Shown: piece after piece, positions 7,252-16,592 of the stretch | Numbering within the stretch: position 1 is the stretch's first letter | How the letters are laid out: each line of letters begins with the position of its first letter | Assembly: GCF_000346485.2 (NCBI RefSeq) | Contig: NZ_KQ976354.1 | Span: 2,575,839-2,639,838, forward strand | Direction: 5' to 3' | Origin: Scytonema hofmannii PCC 7110 | Lineage (GTDB): Bacteria > Cyanobacteriota > Cyanobacteriia > Cyanobacteriales > Nostocaceae | DNA: 64,000 nucleotides | Program-made: the position numbers and the translations under genes | Notes under the pieces: generated by a model | The model's database searches: none | What the model was told of the DNA's origin: nothing | The model's input: the letters and a program-made list of their open reading frames with translations, nothing else

Positions 7252-9528
7252 TTATATTAATCCTCTCAAGATATCTAAAAATTCTCCTTGCTCAAATTGT
7301 CCTTTGGTGATGTACGCATTAGCTCCAACTTTTTTACCTTGGAGTTTGTCCTGTTCAGTTGCTAAAGTTGTGACGAGAATAACAGGCAATTCTTGATATT
7401 CTGCTAATTCGCGAATTTTCATAGTAAATTCAAACCCATCAACGTTTGGCATCTGGACATCTGAAACAACAGCATCGAATTGACTTTCACTGAGTTTTTC
7501 AAAACCGTCTTGACCATCTACAGCCACTATGACGTCATAACCAGCAGCTTCTAAAATCCGTCTCATTTGAGTACGGATAGGAACTGAATCTTCGACTAAT
7601 AAAATCTTCTTTTTAATTCGTGCGATTTCTACTATTTCTTTAACTGTAATGGAGACAACTGTCTTTTTAGCTGATTTAAATAAATCTGTCGGACTCAACA
7701 CCATGCAAACTTCGCCAGTCCCCAGAATGGTTGCCCCAGAAATATTACAAACTCGTTTGAGCAAACGACTTTGTGGCTTTAAAACAATTTCTTGTAACTC
7801 CAATACGGTATCTACTAGCAACCCCAAACGCTCACAACCAAGTTGTAAGATAACGCATGGAATACTTTTTAAGACAGTCGTTAATGCCTGCGTTGATGCC
7901 GGAATTTTTACGGACAAACCTAGTAAATCAGCAAGCCAACCAATAGATATGGGTTGTCCTTGAAAAGGAAAAGTCTGGCTGCCTTCAACAGCAAAGATTT
8001 CCTGAGGAGAAACCAATAGCATGGTTTCTACAAATTCAATGGGAATAGCATAGGGATTGTGGTTGACCTCTACAATTAAGACGCAAGTTGTTGCTAGTAC
8101 GCTATGAATCGTAATGCGAAATAAGCAACCTCGATCGGGCGTAAATTCTACAAGTATGTTTCCCTTCAGACGCTCAACATTTGCACGTACAATATCTAAA
8201 CCTACTCCTCTACCAGAAATTTCTGTCACTGAGGTGCGGGTGGAGAATCCAGACACAAAAATCAATGACTGAATTTCACCCATGGACATTCTTAAGAGTT
8301 CTTCTTCCGTGCAGATACCTCGACGGACTGCAGCCTGTTTAATAGCTTCGATATCCAAACCACGCCCATCATCTGAAACTTCTATGGTTACAGTGTTGCC
8401 AGTCTGGCTAGCCCGAATCTGAATTGTGGCTGTGGGAAGTTTGCCAGCTTGTTGGCGTTCTAAAGGTGTTTCAATACCGTGATCCACTGCATTGCGGAGG
8501 AGGTGCAACAGAGGGTCTTTCATCTCTTCTAAAATCCGCTTGTCTACACAAGTTTCTCCTCCCTCAATTTGGAGATTGACTTCTTTGCTTTGCTCCTTGG
8601 CTAAGTCCCTGACAGTACGAGGAAAGAGATTAAATATTGCTGATAATGGCACCAGTCGCACAGAAGTGATGGCTGAGTTGAGTTCATCGGATACAGCTTC
8701 AAGCTTGGTGGTGGAGTCGTTAGTTTTATTTTTCAGGTTGTTTAAATAAGTTCCTAATTGCTTGAGGCGGTTTTCCAATAAATCGTAAAACTTAAGCAGG
8801 GATTGCTGTTTTGTATCTGGTAGGTGTTGTTGTAAATCTTGAAATAACTGACGACTTGCAAAAATTTGCCGATAGACATCTTCCCATAAGGCTGTGATTT
8901 CTTCTAAATCGGCAAGTTGATCTGCAATTTGACCTTTGGTGACGACTAATTCACCTACATTAGTTAATAGTTTATCAAGTCTTTCTGATTCAACACGAAT
9001 GGTGTCAATTCGGTCATCAATAAGTTCTGTTGGTTCATTGGGGTGGATTACCTGAGTGTAGACTGAGGGCTGTTCCACTCTAGTTTTGGTTAGGGTGGTA
9101 TCTTGAGACTCATCTGTTGTTTCTTGAATTGCCAACCGTCTATCGTCAGGCTCAACTTTCATAAGTTGGGCTAGGACATGGAAGACGCTAACTCCCGATG
9201 GTTGTCCGGTAATGGCTTCATGAGCAATTTTACGGACAGCGTCTATTCCTTGATAAAGACAATCAAACAACTTAGGTGTCAGAACTTGTTCACTTCGCTT
9301 GACGGTTCCCAAAATTTCTTCTATTTCATGGGTTAGTGTTTCTGCATCTTTTACCCCCAACATCCGGGAATCGCCTTTGAGGGAGTGTATTTCTCGCAAT
9401 AATCCCTCAAGTTTGGCATTGTCTTGTGGATTTTTCTCTAGATGTAGCAATGCTGCTTCAATCTTTTGTATGTGTTCTGCACTCGCCTCTTTGTATAGCG
9501 ATCGCAACTCTTCATCTTCTATCATCAT
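7252..9528 (-). CDS. hybrid chemotaxis histidine kinase CheA with C-terminal receiver
   Basis: 758 residues with the order Hpt (phospho-accepting His48 in REIHSLKGDSRMLG), dimerisation helices, HATPase (LLRNAVDHGIE, DDGRGLD, GRGVGLDIVR), CheW-like regulatory domain, and receiver (Asp690 in VVSDVQMPNVDG). This is the PixL/HmpE-type layout of cyanobacterial pilus chemosensory systems. The start may be ATG 9528 or 9525 (tandem Met). It lies between the MCP and cheB on the same strand; the 70-bp gap to the MCP gene holds a CACTGGT STRR array. The kinase would phosphorylate the PatA-type regulator, its own receiver and CheB. Confidence 0.93.
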   Translation of the reverse strand: MMIEDEELRSLYKEASAEHIQKIEAALLHLEKNPQDNAKLEGLLREIHSLKGDSRMLGVKDAETLTHEIEEILGTVKRSEQVLTPKLFDCLYQGIDAVRKIAHEAITGQPSGVSVFHVLAQLMKVEPDDRRLAIQETTDESQDTTLTKTRVEQPSVYTQVIHPNEPTELIDDRIDTIRVESERLDKLLTNVGELVVTKGQIADQLADLEEITALWEDVYRQIFASRQLFQDLQQHLPDTKQQSLLKFYDLLENRLKQLGTYLNNLKNKTNDSTTKLEAVSDELNSAITSVRLVPLSAIFNLFPRTVRDLAKEQSKEVNLQIEGGETCVDKRILEEMKDPLLHLLRNAVDHGIETPLERQQAGKLPTATIQIRASQTGNTVTIEVSDDGRGLDIEAIKQAAVRRGICTEEELLRMSMGEIQSLIFVSGFSTRTSVTEISGRGVGLDIVRANVERLKGNILVEFTPDRGCLFRITIHSVLATTCVLIVEVNHNPYAIPIEFVETMLLVSPQEIFAVEGSQTFPFQGQPISIGWLADLLGLSVKIPASTQALTTVLKSIPCVILQLGCERLGLLVDTVLELQEIVLKPQSRLLKRVCNISGATILGTGEVCMVLSPTDLFKSAKKTVVSITVKEIVEIARIKKKILLVEDSVPIRTQMRRILEAAGYDVIVAVDGQDGFEKLSESQFDAVVSDVQMPNVDGFEFTMKIRELAEYQELPVILVTTLATEQDKLQGKKVGANAYITKGQFEQGEFLDILRGLI

Positions 9529-9567
9529 AAGTAGATCGTCACAAATAAAGCTAACTAGTCAAAACCG

Positions 9568-9597
9568 TCACTGGTCACTGGTCACTGGTCACTGGTT
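9568..9597. repeat. STRR array, CACTGGT heptamer
   Basis: About four tandem CACTGGT units lie between the MCP and CheA genes. The MCP stop codon (9599-9601) directly abuts the array. The same unit forms arrays at 14211-14258, 31985-32036, 44187-44233 and 54106-54167. Confidence 0.85.
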
Positions 9598-9598
9598 A

Positions 9599-11056
9599 TC
9601 AAAGTACAGCCTGAAGATTTTGAGCAGCTTCGTTAAGTTCTTCGGTAGCCACTTTCACTTGAGTAATGCCTATGGCTGTTTCTTCTGCTCCTATATTGAC
9701 GGCATTGATCGCAGCGACAACTTGTTGTACTGTAATTGCTTGCTGTTTGGCAGTTTGGGTAATTTGTTGGGTGTTGAGGAACACGTTGTTAACAGCATCA
9801 GCAATACTTGTGAAAGCGTCTCCCGTTTCCGCCACTAGCCTAATTCCTTGTGTTGCTTTTTTTGTACCTTCATCGGTCACCATAATTGTGGAGTTAATAG
9901 CTGCTTGAACTTCATTAACTAGAGAATTGATTCGCTCTGCTGACTTTTTACTTTGGTCGGCGAGTTTGCGAATTTCACTTGCTACAACTGCAAAACCTTT
10001 CCCTTGATCGCCTGCGCGTGCTGCTTCTACTCCTGCATTGAGAGCTAACATATTTGTTTGACTCGCCAAATCCGCCACGAGATCGGAAACGGTGGAAATT
10101 TGAGATGTTTGCTCGCTCAATCGGACAATTTGGTTGGCGATCGCAGTCACTTGATCTCGAAGTTCTGCAATCCCTTCCACTGTTAAACCCACTGTTTTTG
10201 TCCCCCCCTCAGCAAGAGTTAAGGCTTGCTTTGCTCTTTGGGCTGATACTTCTGCTTGTTCGGCAGATTGAAGTGCAGACACTCCTAATTCCTGTATTGT
10301 GTTAGTTGTTTGACCAACAGAAGCAGATTGCTCAAAAATAATCTGCTCCTGTTTGGTCACAGTGGAAGTAATATCCTTTACAGAAGATGAGACTGAATCT
10401 GAAGCTTCTTGGATTGCCTTAACAAGGGTAGACGCGAGGATATAAGCAATCACTAAAGAGATAATAACTGTGATGAATGTCCCCAATCCGGCAACAATTT
10501 GTACAATAGTCGCCGATTGTTTAATATCTTGAAGCAACACTACAACAATTCTTTCTTGCTCTCGTTCAAACTCTGTCTGCAAAGCCTCAATTTCTTCTAC
10601 TAAATCTCTACTTTTTCCCTGTTGAAATATTTTGAGTGCTTCATCTTTCTTGCCAGCTTCTATCAACTTCACAATTTCTTGGGAAAATTGCTCGATTTGA
10701 TTTTCCAGTTGACGAATTTTTGTCAATCTTGCTTTTTGTTGTGAAGTCAGAGAAATTTTTGCAATTGATGCAGTAGCGCTCTTATATTCAGCCAATCCTT
10801 CCTTGTAGGATGCTATCAGCGTTTCCGGGCGATCGTTAAATATCAACCAACCGCGCACGGATCTTTCAATTTTTGAAATACCTAGTGTTAAGTGAGATAT
10901 TTCTTTCTGGGCATTTTTAGCTTCTTCTACTTTTTGAAAAGATGCATCTAAATTTCTATAGTTCAAGAAAGCTAACCCGTTAAGCAACATTAATAATAAA
11001 AGTGGGAAGGAGTATCCCAATATAATTCGTTCTCTCAGTTTCATTTTGGCAAACAT
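9599..11056 (-). CDS. methyl-accepting chemotaxis protein (PixJ/HmpD-like)
   Basis: 485 residues: a transmembrane helix near 12-32, a helical sensor region of about 150 residues resembling 4HB_MCP, a second transmembrane helix near 187-210, and a cytoplasmic MCP signalling domain. The conserved hairpin tip is [20 protein letters not shown] followed by [22 protein letters not shown] see no clear HAMP domain or GAF domains, so unlike phototaxis receptors of the PixJ type it has no obvious bilin-binding module. It is the receptor of the operon and presumably controls type IV pilus motility through the adjacent CheA. Confidence 0.92.
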   Translation of the reverse strand: MFAKMKLRERIILGYSFPLLLLMLLNGLAFLNYRNLDASFQKVEEAKNAQKEISHLTLGISKIERSVRGWLIFNDRPETLIASYKEGLAEYKSATASIAKISLTSQQKARLTKIRQLENQIEQFSQEIVKLIEAGKKDEALKIFQQGKSRDLVEEIEALQTEFEREQERIVVVLLQDIKQSATIVQIVAGLGTFITVIISLVIAYILASTLVKAIQEASDSVSSSVKDITSTVTKQEQIIFEQSASVGQTTNTIQELGVSALQSAEQAEVSAQRAKQALTLAEGGTKTVGLTVEGIAELRDQVTAIANQIVRLSEQTSQISTVSDLVADLASQTNMLALNAGVEAARAGDQGKGFAVVASEIRKLADQSKKSAERINSLVNEVQAAINSTIMVTDEGTKKATQGIRLVAETGDAFTSIADAVNNVFLNTQQITQTAKQQAITVQQVVAAINAVNIGAEETAIGITQVKVATEELNEAAQNLQAVL

Positions 11057-11070
11057 ATTTGTGTATCCTT

Positions 11071-11123
11071 AGGGAGTAGGGAGTAGGGAGTGGGGAGTGG
11101 GGAGTGGGGAGTGGGGAGTGGGG
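11071..11123. repeat. STRR array GGGAGTA/GGGAGTG
   Basis: About seven tandem heptamers (GGGAGTA, then GGGAGTG) occupy the gap between the double CheW gene and the MCP gene. The array could form a G-rich structure on the + strand. It is the same family as those near 354-492 and 53996-54034. Confidence 0.85.
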
Positions 11124-11137
11124 AATGAATGCCCAAT

Positions 11138-12283
11138 CTAAATTTGTTCATTCACTATTAACCCTCCTTCTGTTAAGATTTTGGGTAAGTCTAGAACACA
11201 AAGAACTTTCTCTTCAAAAGGAGCAATTCCTCGAAGATACTGTACGTTGTCATCAAATGAAGTGACATTCAATGGCATTATCTCTTCATGTTTGAGAGAG
11301 ACGACTTCTAAAACTCTATCCACTGGAAAGCCAGCAAGAATATCATTGACTTGAAATACAACAGCTTTAGAACCAATGTTGATGGGGGTAGTCGGAAGAT
11401 TCAAAACACTGCGAATATCGACTAAGGTAATAATCTGTCCTCGCAAATTCATATTGCCGATAATATGCGTTGGACAGCAAGGAATAGGTTTCAAATTTTG
11501 AATATTGGTGAACTCTCGCACCAGTTCTAAGTCCAGACCGAAGTATTCATTGCCAAAAACAATGACTGCAAGAGAAAGATTTTGAATCTCAGATTCTGCG
11601 CCTAATGCTATGTCTTGAAGCTCTAACGTTCTTTGCTGGAAAATTGTTCTTTCTTCTAAAGTTGTATAGGGGCAATACAAGTCATAAAAGTTTGGAACTT
11701 GGATTCCCTCAAGGAGTTGATAATTAGCACGCTCATTTTGTTCTTGAAGAGCTTTTTTTCTGGTATCTAACTCACTTTCTAAATCCCAAATTAAAGTGAG
11801 TAAGAAATCTGGCTGACGGACTAATTTCTGAGAATTTAGCAACCAAACTGTTTCTGACTCTACCTGGATGAATCCAGTTATAAATGAGAGATCGTTAACA
11901 GAGAAATTTCCCTGCAGTCCTGGTGTTTCAATGACATCATCATCTAGTTCTATCATTTCAGAAATTTCGTGAACTACCATGCCAATTTGCAAGTTTTCCC
12001 ACTGGATGATGATGATATAATCGCTTACATGGCAATCTTGTAGGGAAGAACCTAAAAGTAAATCAAGATGTAAGACTGGAATAAGTTGCTGTTTTAAATA
12101 AAAGACTCCAATAAGATCGATGTTGGCATCAGTAATGGGTATGAGTTCCGGAAGCAGGACAATTTCTTGAATAAATTCTGCTTCAATCCCGTATAGTGAA
12201 TTATGTAGGCGAAATGTTAGATATTTATGACTCCGATACATAAAAAATACCATTTTAAAAAATATAAAAAATGTTTTTTTCAA
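11138..12283 (-). CDS. tandem CheW-domain adaptor protein (PixI-like)
   Basis: 381 residues that contain two CheW domains. The first begins YLTFRLHNSLYGIEAEFIQE and the second AVIVFGNEYFGLDLELVREF, each with the usual later NLRGQIITLVDIR-like strand. The joined pair would scaffold receptor and CheA. The first ATG (12283) gives an unusual Phe-rich leader; the second or third in-frame Met (MVFFMYRSHKYL) puts the start immediately before the CheW fold and is more likely. Most CheW proteins are single-domain (about 160-180 residues), so this is a duplication or fusion. Confidence 0.85.
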   Translation of the reverse strand: MKKTFFIFFKMVFFMYRSHKYLTFRLHNSLYGIEAEFIQEIVLLPELIPITDANIDLIGVFYLKQQLIPVLHLDLLLGSSLQDCHVSDYIIIIQWENLQIGMVVHEISEMIELDDDVIETPGLQGNFSVNDLSFITGFIQVESETVWLLNSQKLVRQPDFLLTLIWDLESELDTRKKALQEQNERANYQLLEGIQVPNFYDLYCPYTTLEERTIFQQRTLELQDIALGAESEIQNLSLAVIVFGNEYFGLDLELVREFTNIQNLKPIPCCPTHIIGNMNLRGQIITLVDIRSVLNLPTTPINIGSKAVVFQVNDILAGFPVDRVLEVVSLKHEEIMPLNVTSFDDNVQYLRGIAPFEEKVLCVLDLPKILTEGGLIVNEQI

Positions 12284-12415
12284 GACGCTCTATTGTGCAT
12301 CTCTCTCTATATACGAATGGATGGCAAATACTTGTTTAATTAATTTAATGACAAGACTAAATAGTGATATAAAATTCATGTCGAATGAGTTTTTGAGGTT
12401 ATTTTGATTTGCCTT

Positions 12416-13663
12416 TTAAAAAATTTTGCTGGATGTTGTTTGACTTTGAAATCCTAAAGTACGCAAACGCGATTCACGAGAGATCGCTTCAGCATGTTTT
12501 TTTTCCTTAACACATTGAGCCACAATTTTCAGTAAAGCTTCTGGTTCAAATGGTTTTGTTAAATAATGAGTAGTACCTGCGATTTGACCTCGAAGTTTAT
12601 CAGAAAATTTATCTCGTGCCGTAACCATAACAATAGGTAATTGCTTGAATTTAGGAATACTGCGAACTGTACGGCAAAACTCTAAGCCATCAATTTCTGG
12701 CATGGTCACATCCAACAGCAACAGTATAATTGGATGGGTATTCATCAGTTTCAAAGCATCTACGGCGTTGCTTGCAGAGAAAACTTGATAGTCTTTAACC
12801 AAAGCTCGCTTGATGAGAGCTTGTACAACTGGGCTGTCATCAACACTCAAAACAATGGGACGTTCTTGCTCTACAGCAACGGGAACGTCTGAAGTCAACA
12901 CTTGAGTTTGGGATGGCGTTAGGAACGTGTTTTCCCTTATGGAAAGCAAATTCGAGGTTGACCAAACTTTGTAGTACTGGGCTAGTTCCAGTGGATCTTG
13001 GTCTAATTCTTCAGCAATCTCTATGAGCGATCGCTTACCATTTACCTTCTCAAGCAAGTGTTGCTGTTTGCTATTTTCTATCATGGTTCGCCAACGACCA
13101 GATAAAATCTGAGGAACAGCCTCCATACTGGGGACAATCGGAGCTAGAGCATCCCACTTTTTTTGGCGATCGCCAACCTCTTGAAGAAGCATATACCAGT
13201 TCAACTTGTGACCGTCGAGTCCATAACTGAGGTCAATCTGTACTGTATTGTCAACCTCCAACTGTCCGGGAAATGTGTTGGTCTGCTCCAAGACCTGCGC
13301 GACTTGAGTGCGGACAAATGCTTCAATATCCTCCCATTTGAACACTCGTATCCGAACGATATGTTCTAACAGTTCTCGAAAAGATGATGGATTTTGTAGC
13401 TTCTGCGCGGCGTATCTGACAGCCGTATCCGCCCAGCTACTACTGCACTTTACCCCAATTTGTCTGGCAAATTCTTGATTGGTGAGAACTTTCATCCCGC
13501 CGTAAACAATCTCGCCATTGTTGAAAACTAAAACACGAGTTCTAGGTTGTCGATCCGGATGAACGAATGCGCTAATGTCAATCAAGCCACTCGCACCCCT
13601 ACATCGCTGCTCTTCAAGGAGATCCTGTAATTGCCCAGCTTGATATTGTATTTTTCTTAACAT
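12416..13663 (-). CDS. PatA/PixG-type response regulator (PATAN + receiver)
   Basis: 415 residues. The first 100 residues form a PATAN/DUF4388 domain (GASGLIDISAF, then TRVLVFNNGEIVYGG), the middle is helical, and residues about 275-390 are a receiver (VLSVDDSPV; Asp in ILLLLDVTMPEIDGLEF; Lys in YLTKPFEPE). PatA itself governs heterocyst spacing, while PixG/HmpA homologues are the output regulators of pilus chemosensory operons. Being first gene of the chemosensory cluster, this one is more likely a PixG/HmpA equivalent. A separate small CheY (PixH/HmpB), common between these genes, is absent here. Confidence 0.88.
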   Translation of the reverse strand: MLRKIQYQAGQLQDLLEEQRCRGASGLIDISAFVHPDRQPRTRVLVFNNGEIVYGGMKVLTNQEFARQIGVKCSSSWADTAVRYAAQKLQNPSSFRELLEHIVRIRVFKWEDIEAFVRTQVAQVLEQTNTFPGQLEVDNTVQIDLSYGLDGHKLNWYMLLQEVGDRQKKWDALAPIVPSMEAVPQILSGRWRTMIENSKQQHLLEKVNGKRSLIEIAEELDQDPLELAQYYKVWSTSNLLSIRENTFLTPSQTQVLTSDVPVAVEQERPIVLSVDDSPVVQALIKRALVKDYQVFSASNAVDALKLMNTHPIILLLLDVTMPEIDGLEFCRTVRSIPKFKQLPIVMVTARDKFSDKLRGQIAGTTHYLTKPFEPEALLKIVAQCVKEKKHAEAISRESRLRTLGFQSQTTSSKIF

Positions 13664-14319
13664 TGTCTAACTCAAACTAGCAGGTATATTTTTATACATT
13701 ATTTGTAACGCGGTTCGTCGGAACACGAGTTGCGTACAATTTTGTAGAGAACCTGCCTGAGCGATAAGCTGGGTACAGCTTGCGCTTCGCGACGCACAAA
13801 CGTTGCGACAATGCCAGATGTTTGAAGTGGAGTAAAAGACATAAACTGATACCTACCAATTCTATTTATCGGGATAAGCTTTGCAAATCTGGCTTTTTCT
13901 AGATGAGAAGAAAAATAATTAACTGCGTATACTAATAACAGTGTATTTAATACTACTTTCTTCTTGACCCGAATCACCTTATTTACTTAGCTTTACTAGA
14001 GAAATATATGGTAGATACACCAGAACTAAGTTGTATTTTATTGTAACAATTGAGATGCAACCACTTTAGACTTCTTAACAAAGGCTTCCTTTACAACTAT
14101 CGTCTTTCTATATTCTTCGATTATAAAGACCAGTTATGCATAAAACTTTACTGCTCCGATCTCGCATATCCAAAGTTACCAGACAAAATGCCAAAAAGCA
14201 AGGATGAAGCTCACTGGTCACTGGTCACTGGTCACTGGTCACTGGTCACTGGTCACTGCAGAAACCATAGGAAACCCAATCGCGTCAAAAAAAGAAAAAT
14301 ATAGTGTGGACTTGATAGC
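13664..14319. other. 656-bp divergent intergenic region
   Basis: This lies between the minus-strand chemosensory operon and the plus-strand ABC exporter and should hold both promoters. It contains one 92-codon minus-strand open frame (13699-13977) with no recognisable domain, and the CACTGGT array at 14211-14258. I could not define promoter elements with confidence. Confidence 0.5.
14211..14258. repeat. STRR array, CACTGGT heptamer
   Basis: Six to seven tandem CACTGGT units about 60 bp upstream of the ABC exporter start. Same family as the arrays at 9568, 31985, 44187 and 54106. Confidence 0.88.
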
Positions 14320-16050
14320 TTGAAAACACGCTCTCATTACTGGCATCTCATACCATATATCCGACCCCAATGGCAAACAATCCTCAAAGGATTTGTTGGC
14401 ATTTTAGGATATGTAATGGCAACCTTAGCACTCATCACTCTTGTCAAGGAATTGTCAAATGCCTTTGGCAAAGGAAACGTTATTGCAATTGCCGAGATTC
14501 TAGGCATCTTAGGTGGTGTATTTCTTGTTAGGGGCTTTTTTCAGTCCGTGCAAGATATTTACATGGCAAAAGCTGCTCTGAGAGTCGCTTTTCATCTCCG
14601 CAAGCAAGTTTACACCCATCTCCAAAAGTTAAATTTTAGCTATTTTGAAACAGCAAAAGCAGGTGATTTATCTTACCGTCTCACTGAAGATATCGATCGG
14701 GTTGGAGAAGTCGTACACAAGCTTTTTCACGACTTTATTCCCTGCTTTTTGCAATTGATAGCCATCCCCATATACATGATTTACCTCAACTGGCAACTCA
14801 CACTCACTACAGTGATTGTTGCACCGTTGATGGGTCTTTTAATTGGATGGTTTGGCGAAAGGTTGCGGTTGTTCTCCCTCAAAAGCCAAAATCATGTTTC
14901 AGATTTGTCATCTATACTGACTGAAGTTTTGAGCGGTATCCGTATAGTCCAGGCTTTTGCAGCCGAAGATTATGAAATTGCCCGTTTTAGCCGCGAAGCC
15001 GAACGTGCTTTAAAAGCAAAATACTCTACCGAACAGCTCAAAGCCATTCAAATTCCCATTGTTGGTTTTTTACAAGCAGTGAGTTTTTTACTGCTTTTGT
15101 TGTTTGCAGCATGGCAGATCGATCGCGGTAACTTGACTGTAGCAGAGTTTTTCAGTTTTCTAGCAGCAGCTGCATCCTTAATCGATCCGATAAGTCACAC
15201 AACCAACAATTACAACGAGTTTAAACAAGGTGAGGCGTCGGTTGACCGTGTTTTTGAGTTATTAGCTATTCAACCAACGGTGGTAGAAAAACCAGATGCT
15301 ATTCTACTTCCAACTGTTACCGGAAAGGTAGAGTATCGTCACGTGTCCTTCGCCTATAAATCCGGCGAACCCGTATTAAAAGATATTAGTTTATTAGCAA
15401 TGCCAGGAGAAGCCATTGCCCTAGTAGGTGCTTCTGGATCAGGTAAAACAACTTTTGTCAACCTCTTACCTCGCTTCTACGATCCAAACGCAGGTCAAAT
15501 CTTGATTGATGGTGTTGATATCCGAGATGTGACACTGCACGGTTTGCGACGGCAAATTGGGATTGTTCCTCAAGAAACTATCATGTTTTCTGGAACTATT
15601 GCTCAAAATATCGCTTTTGGGCAAGATTCGTTTGATATGGCATCTGTTGAGAAAGCAGCTAAAATTGCCAATGCCCATCAATTTATTACTCAATTACCAG
15701 ATGGTTACTACACCTGGCTTGGGGAACGAGGTGTCAATTTATCAGGCGGACAGAGGCAAAGAATTGCGATCGCACGTGCTGTCCTCCTCAATCCTAGAAT
15801 ACTGATTTTAGATGAAGCGACATCTGCCTTAGATTCTGAGTCAGAAGCTTTAGTACAAGAAGCATTAGAAAGACTTATGGAGGGGCGCACCGTGTTTATT
15901 ATCGCCCATCGTTTCAGTACAGTACGAAGGTGCGATCGTATTTTAGTTCTCGAACGGGGAGAAATAGTGGAGTCGGGAACTCACGAGGAATTGTTGACGT
16001 TTGAAAACCGTTATGCACGTTTTTATTCACAGCAGTTTAGCGTGAAATAA
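14320..16050 (+). CDS. ABC exporter, fused permease-ATPase (MsbA-like)
   Basis: 576 residues from a TTG start; no ATG or GTG lies in frame between the upstream stop (TAG at 14302) and the first helix. The type I exporter membrane domain (residues 15-300, six helices, including the coupling helix FSYFETAKAGDLSYRLTEDI) precedes an ATPase with Walker A GASGSGKTT, signature LSGGQRQR, Walker B ILILDEATSALD and the H-loop IIAHRFST. Length and layout match MsbA/HepA-type half transporters that act as homodimers in the inner membrane; substrate unknown, lipid or oligosaccharide export is typical. A MITE begins 8 bp after the stop. Confidence 0.9.
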   Translation: MKTRSHYWHLIPYIRPQWQTILKGFVGILGYVMATLALITLVKELSNAFGKGNVIAIAEILGILGGVFLVRGFFQSVQDIYMAKAALRVAFHLRKQVYTHLQKLNFSYFETAKAGDLSYRLTEDIDRVGEVVHKLFHDFIPCFLQLIAIPIYMIYLNWQLTLTTVIVAPLMGLLIGWFGERLRLFSLKSQNHVSDLSSILTEVLSGIRIVQAFAAEDYEIARFSREAERALKAKYSTEQLKAIQIPIVGFLQAVSFLLLLLFAAWQIDRGNLTVAEFFSFLAAAASLIDPISHTTNNYNEFKQGEASVDRVFELLAIQPTVVEKPDAILLPTVTGKVEYRHVSFAYKSGEPVLKDISLLAMPGEAIALVGASGSGKTTFVNLLPRFYDPNAGQILIDGVDIRDVTLHGLRRQIGIVPQETIMFSGTIAQNIAFGQDSFDMASVEKAAKIANAHQFITQLPDGYYTWLGERGVNLSGGQRQRIAIARAVLLNPRILILDEATSALDSESEALVQEALERLMEGRTVFIIAHRFSTVRRCDRILVLERGEIVESGTHEELLTFENRYARFYSQQFSVK

Positions 16051-16058
16051 TTTAGCTT

Positions 16059-16187
16059 TAGGGACTTCCAAATAAAAAAATCTTCCAAAACTTCGTGGTG
16101 CGGGCGTCTCCGCCCGCCACTAATCTAGAACGGGCGGGGACGCCCGTCCCACAATCACCGGATAATTTATGTCTTGAAAATCCCTTA
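16059..16187. mobile_element. MITE, AGGGACTTCCAAATAA family, copy 1
   Basis: About 129 bp beginning TAGGGACTTCCAAATAAA and ending TGTCTTGAAAATCCCTTA, with partial inverted ends. A GC-rich core of paired CGGGCG and CGCCCG segments lies inside. A related element sits at 46954-47079. No coding potential. Confidence 0.75.
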
Positions 16188-16247
16188 TGATTGGAATCTT
16201 GCTTGTTAAACTGAAAAGAACCAAAACGCTTACAATTTCAAAGACTG

Positions 16248-16502
16248 ATGAAATTCAATGTAACGCTTGACCGTGACGAAGATGGAGTTTGGATTGTAGA
16301 ATGTCCCAGTATTCCTGGTTGTGTCAGTCAGGGACAGACAAAAGAAGAAGCTGTGGAAAATATCAAAGATGCGATCGCAGCTTGCTTACAAGTTCGTGCA
16401 GAACTTGGTTTACCACTTACTACCGATACAGTAGTTAAAATGGGGCAAAAAACCCCGTTTCTCTCTGTACTCAAGCTTGATATCTCCTATGCTCAACTCT
16501 AA
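16248..16502 (+). CDS. HicB-like antitoxin, C-terminus replaced by hairpin repeat
   Basis: 84 residues. Residues 1-63 (MKFNVTLDRDEDGVWIVECP, then SIPGCVSQGQTKEEAVENIK) are a clear HicB/UPF0150 partial RNase H fold, normally a 70-80 residue antitoxin of HicA mRNA interferases. After LGLPLTTDTVV the sequence becomes KMGQKTPFLSVLKLDISYAQ, encoded by an inverted repeat at 16445-16519, so the usual last strand of the domain is overwritten. No HicA is adjacent. It may be a decayed or orphan antitoxin. Confidence 0.75.
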   Translation: MKFNVTLDRDEDGVWIVECPSIPGCVSQGQTKEEAVENIKDAIAACLQVRAELGLPLTTDTVVKMGQKTPFLSVLKLDISYAQL

Positions 16503-16519
16503 GAAACCGGGTTTTTGGG
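16445..16519. repeat. inverted repeat overlapping 3' end of hicB-like gene
   Basis: Left arm AAAAAACCCCGTTTCTC pairs with right arm AGAAACCGGGTTTTTGG across about 40 bp. It resembles the CCCCGGTTTC hairpins at 4975-5025, 54059-54104 and 56598-56632. The left arm and loop are translated as the last residues of the HicB-like protein. Confidence 0.7.
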
Positions 16520-16592
16520 ATTACTGTACTGATGCTCTAGTATGCCAAAACTAACTTCAGGTGCAACCAAACTCTACAAAAGGAGTTTTTCG

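Noticed and set aside
13699-13977. 92-codon minus-strand frame upstream of the PatA-type gene
   Set aside because: No recognisable domain and no ribosome site; composition is not convincing.
14320-16050. HepA identity for the ABC exporter
   Set aside because: The N-terminal helices do not resemble HepA of Anabaena as I recall it; only the general exporter family is safe.
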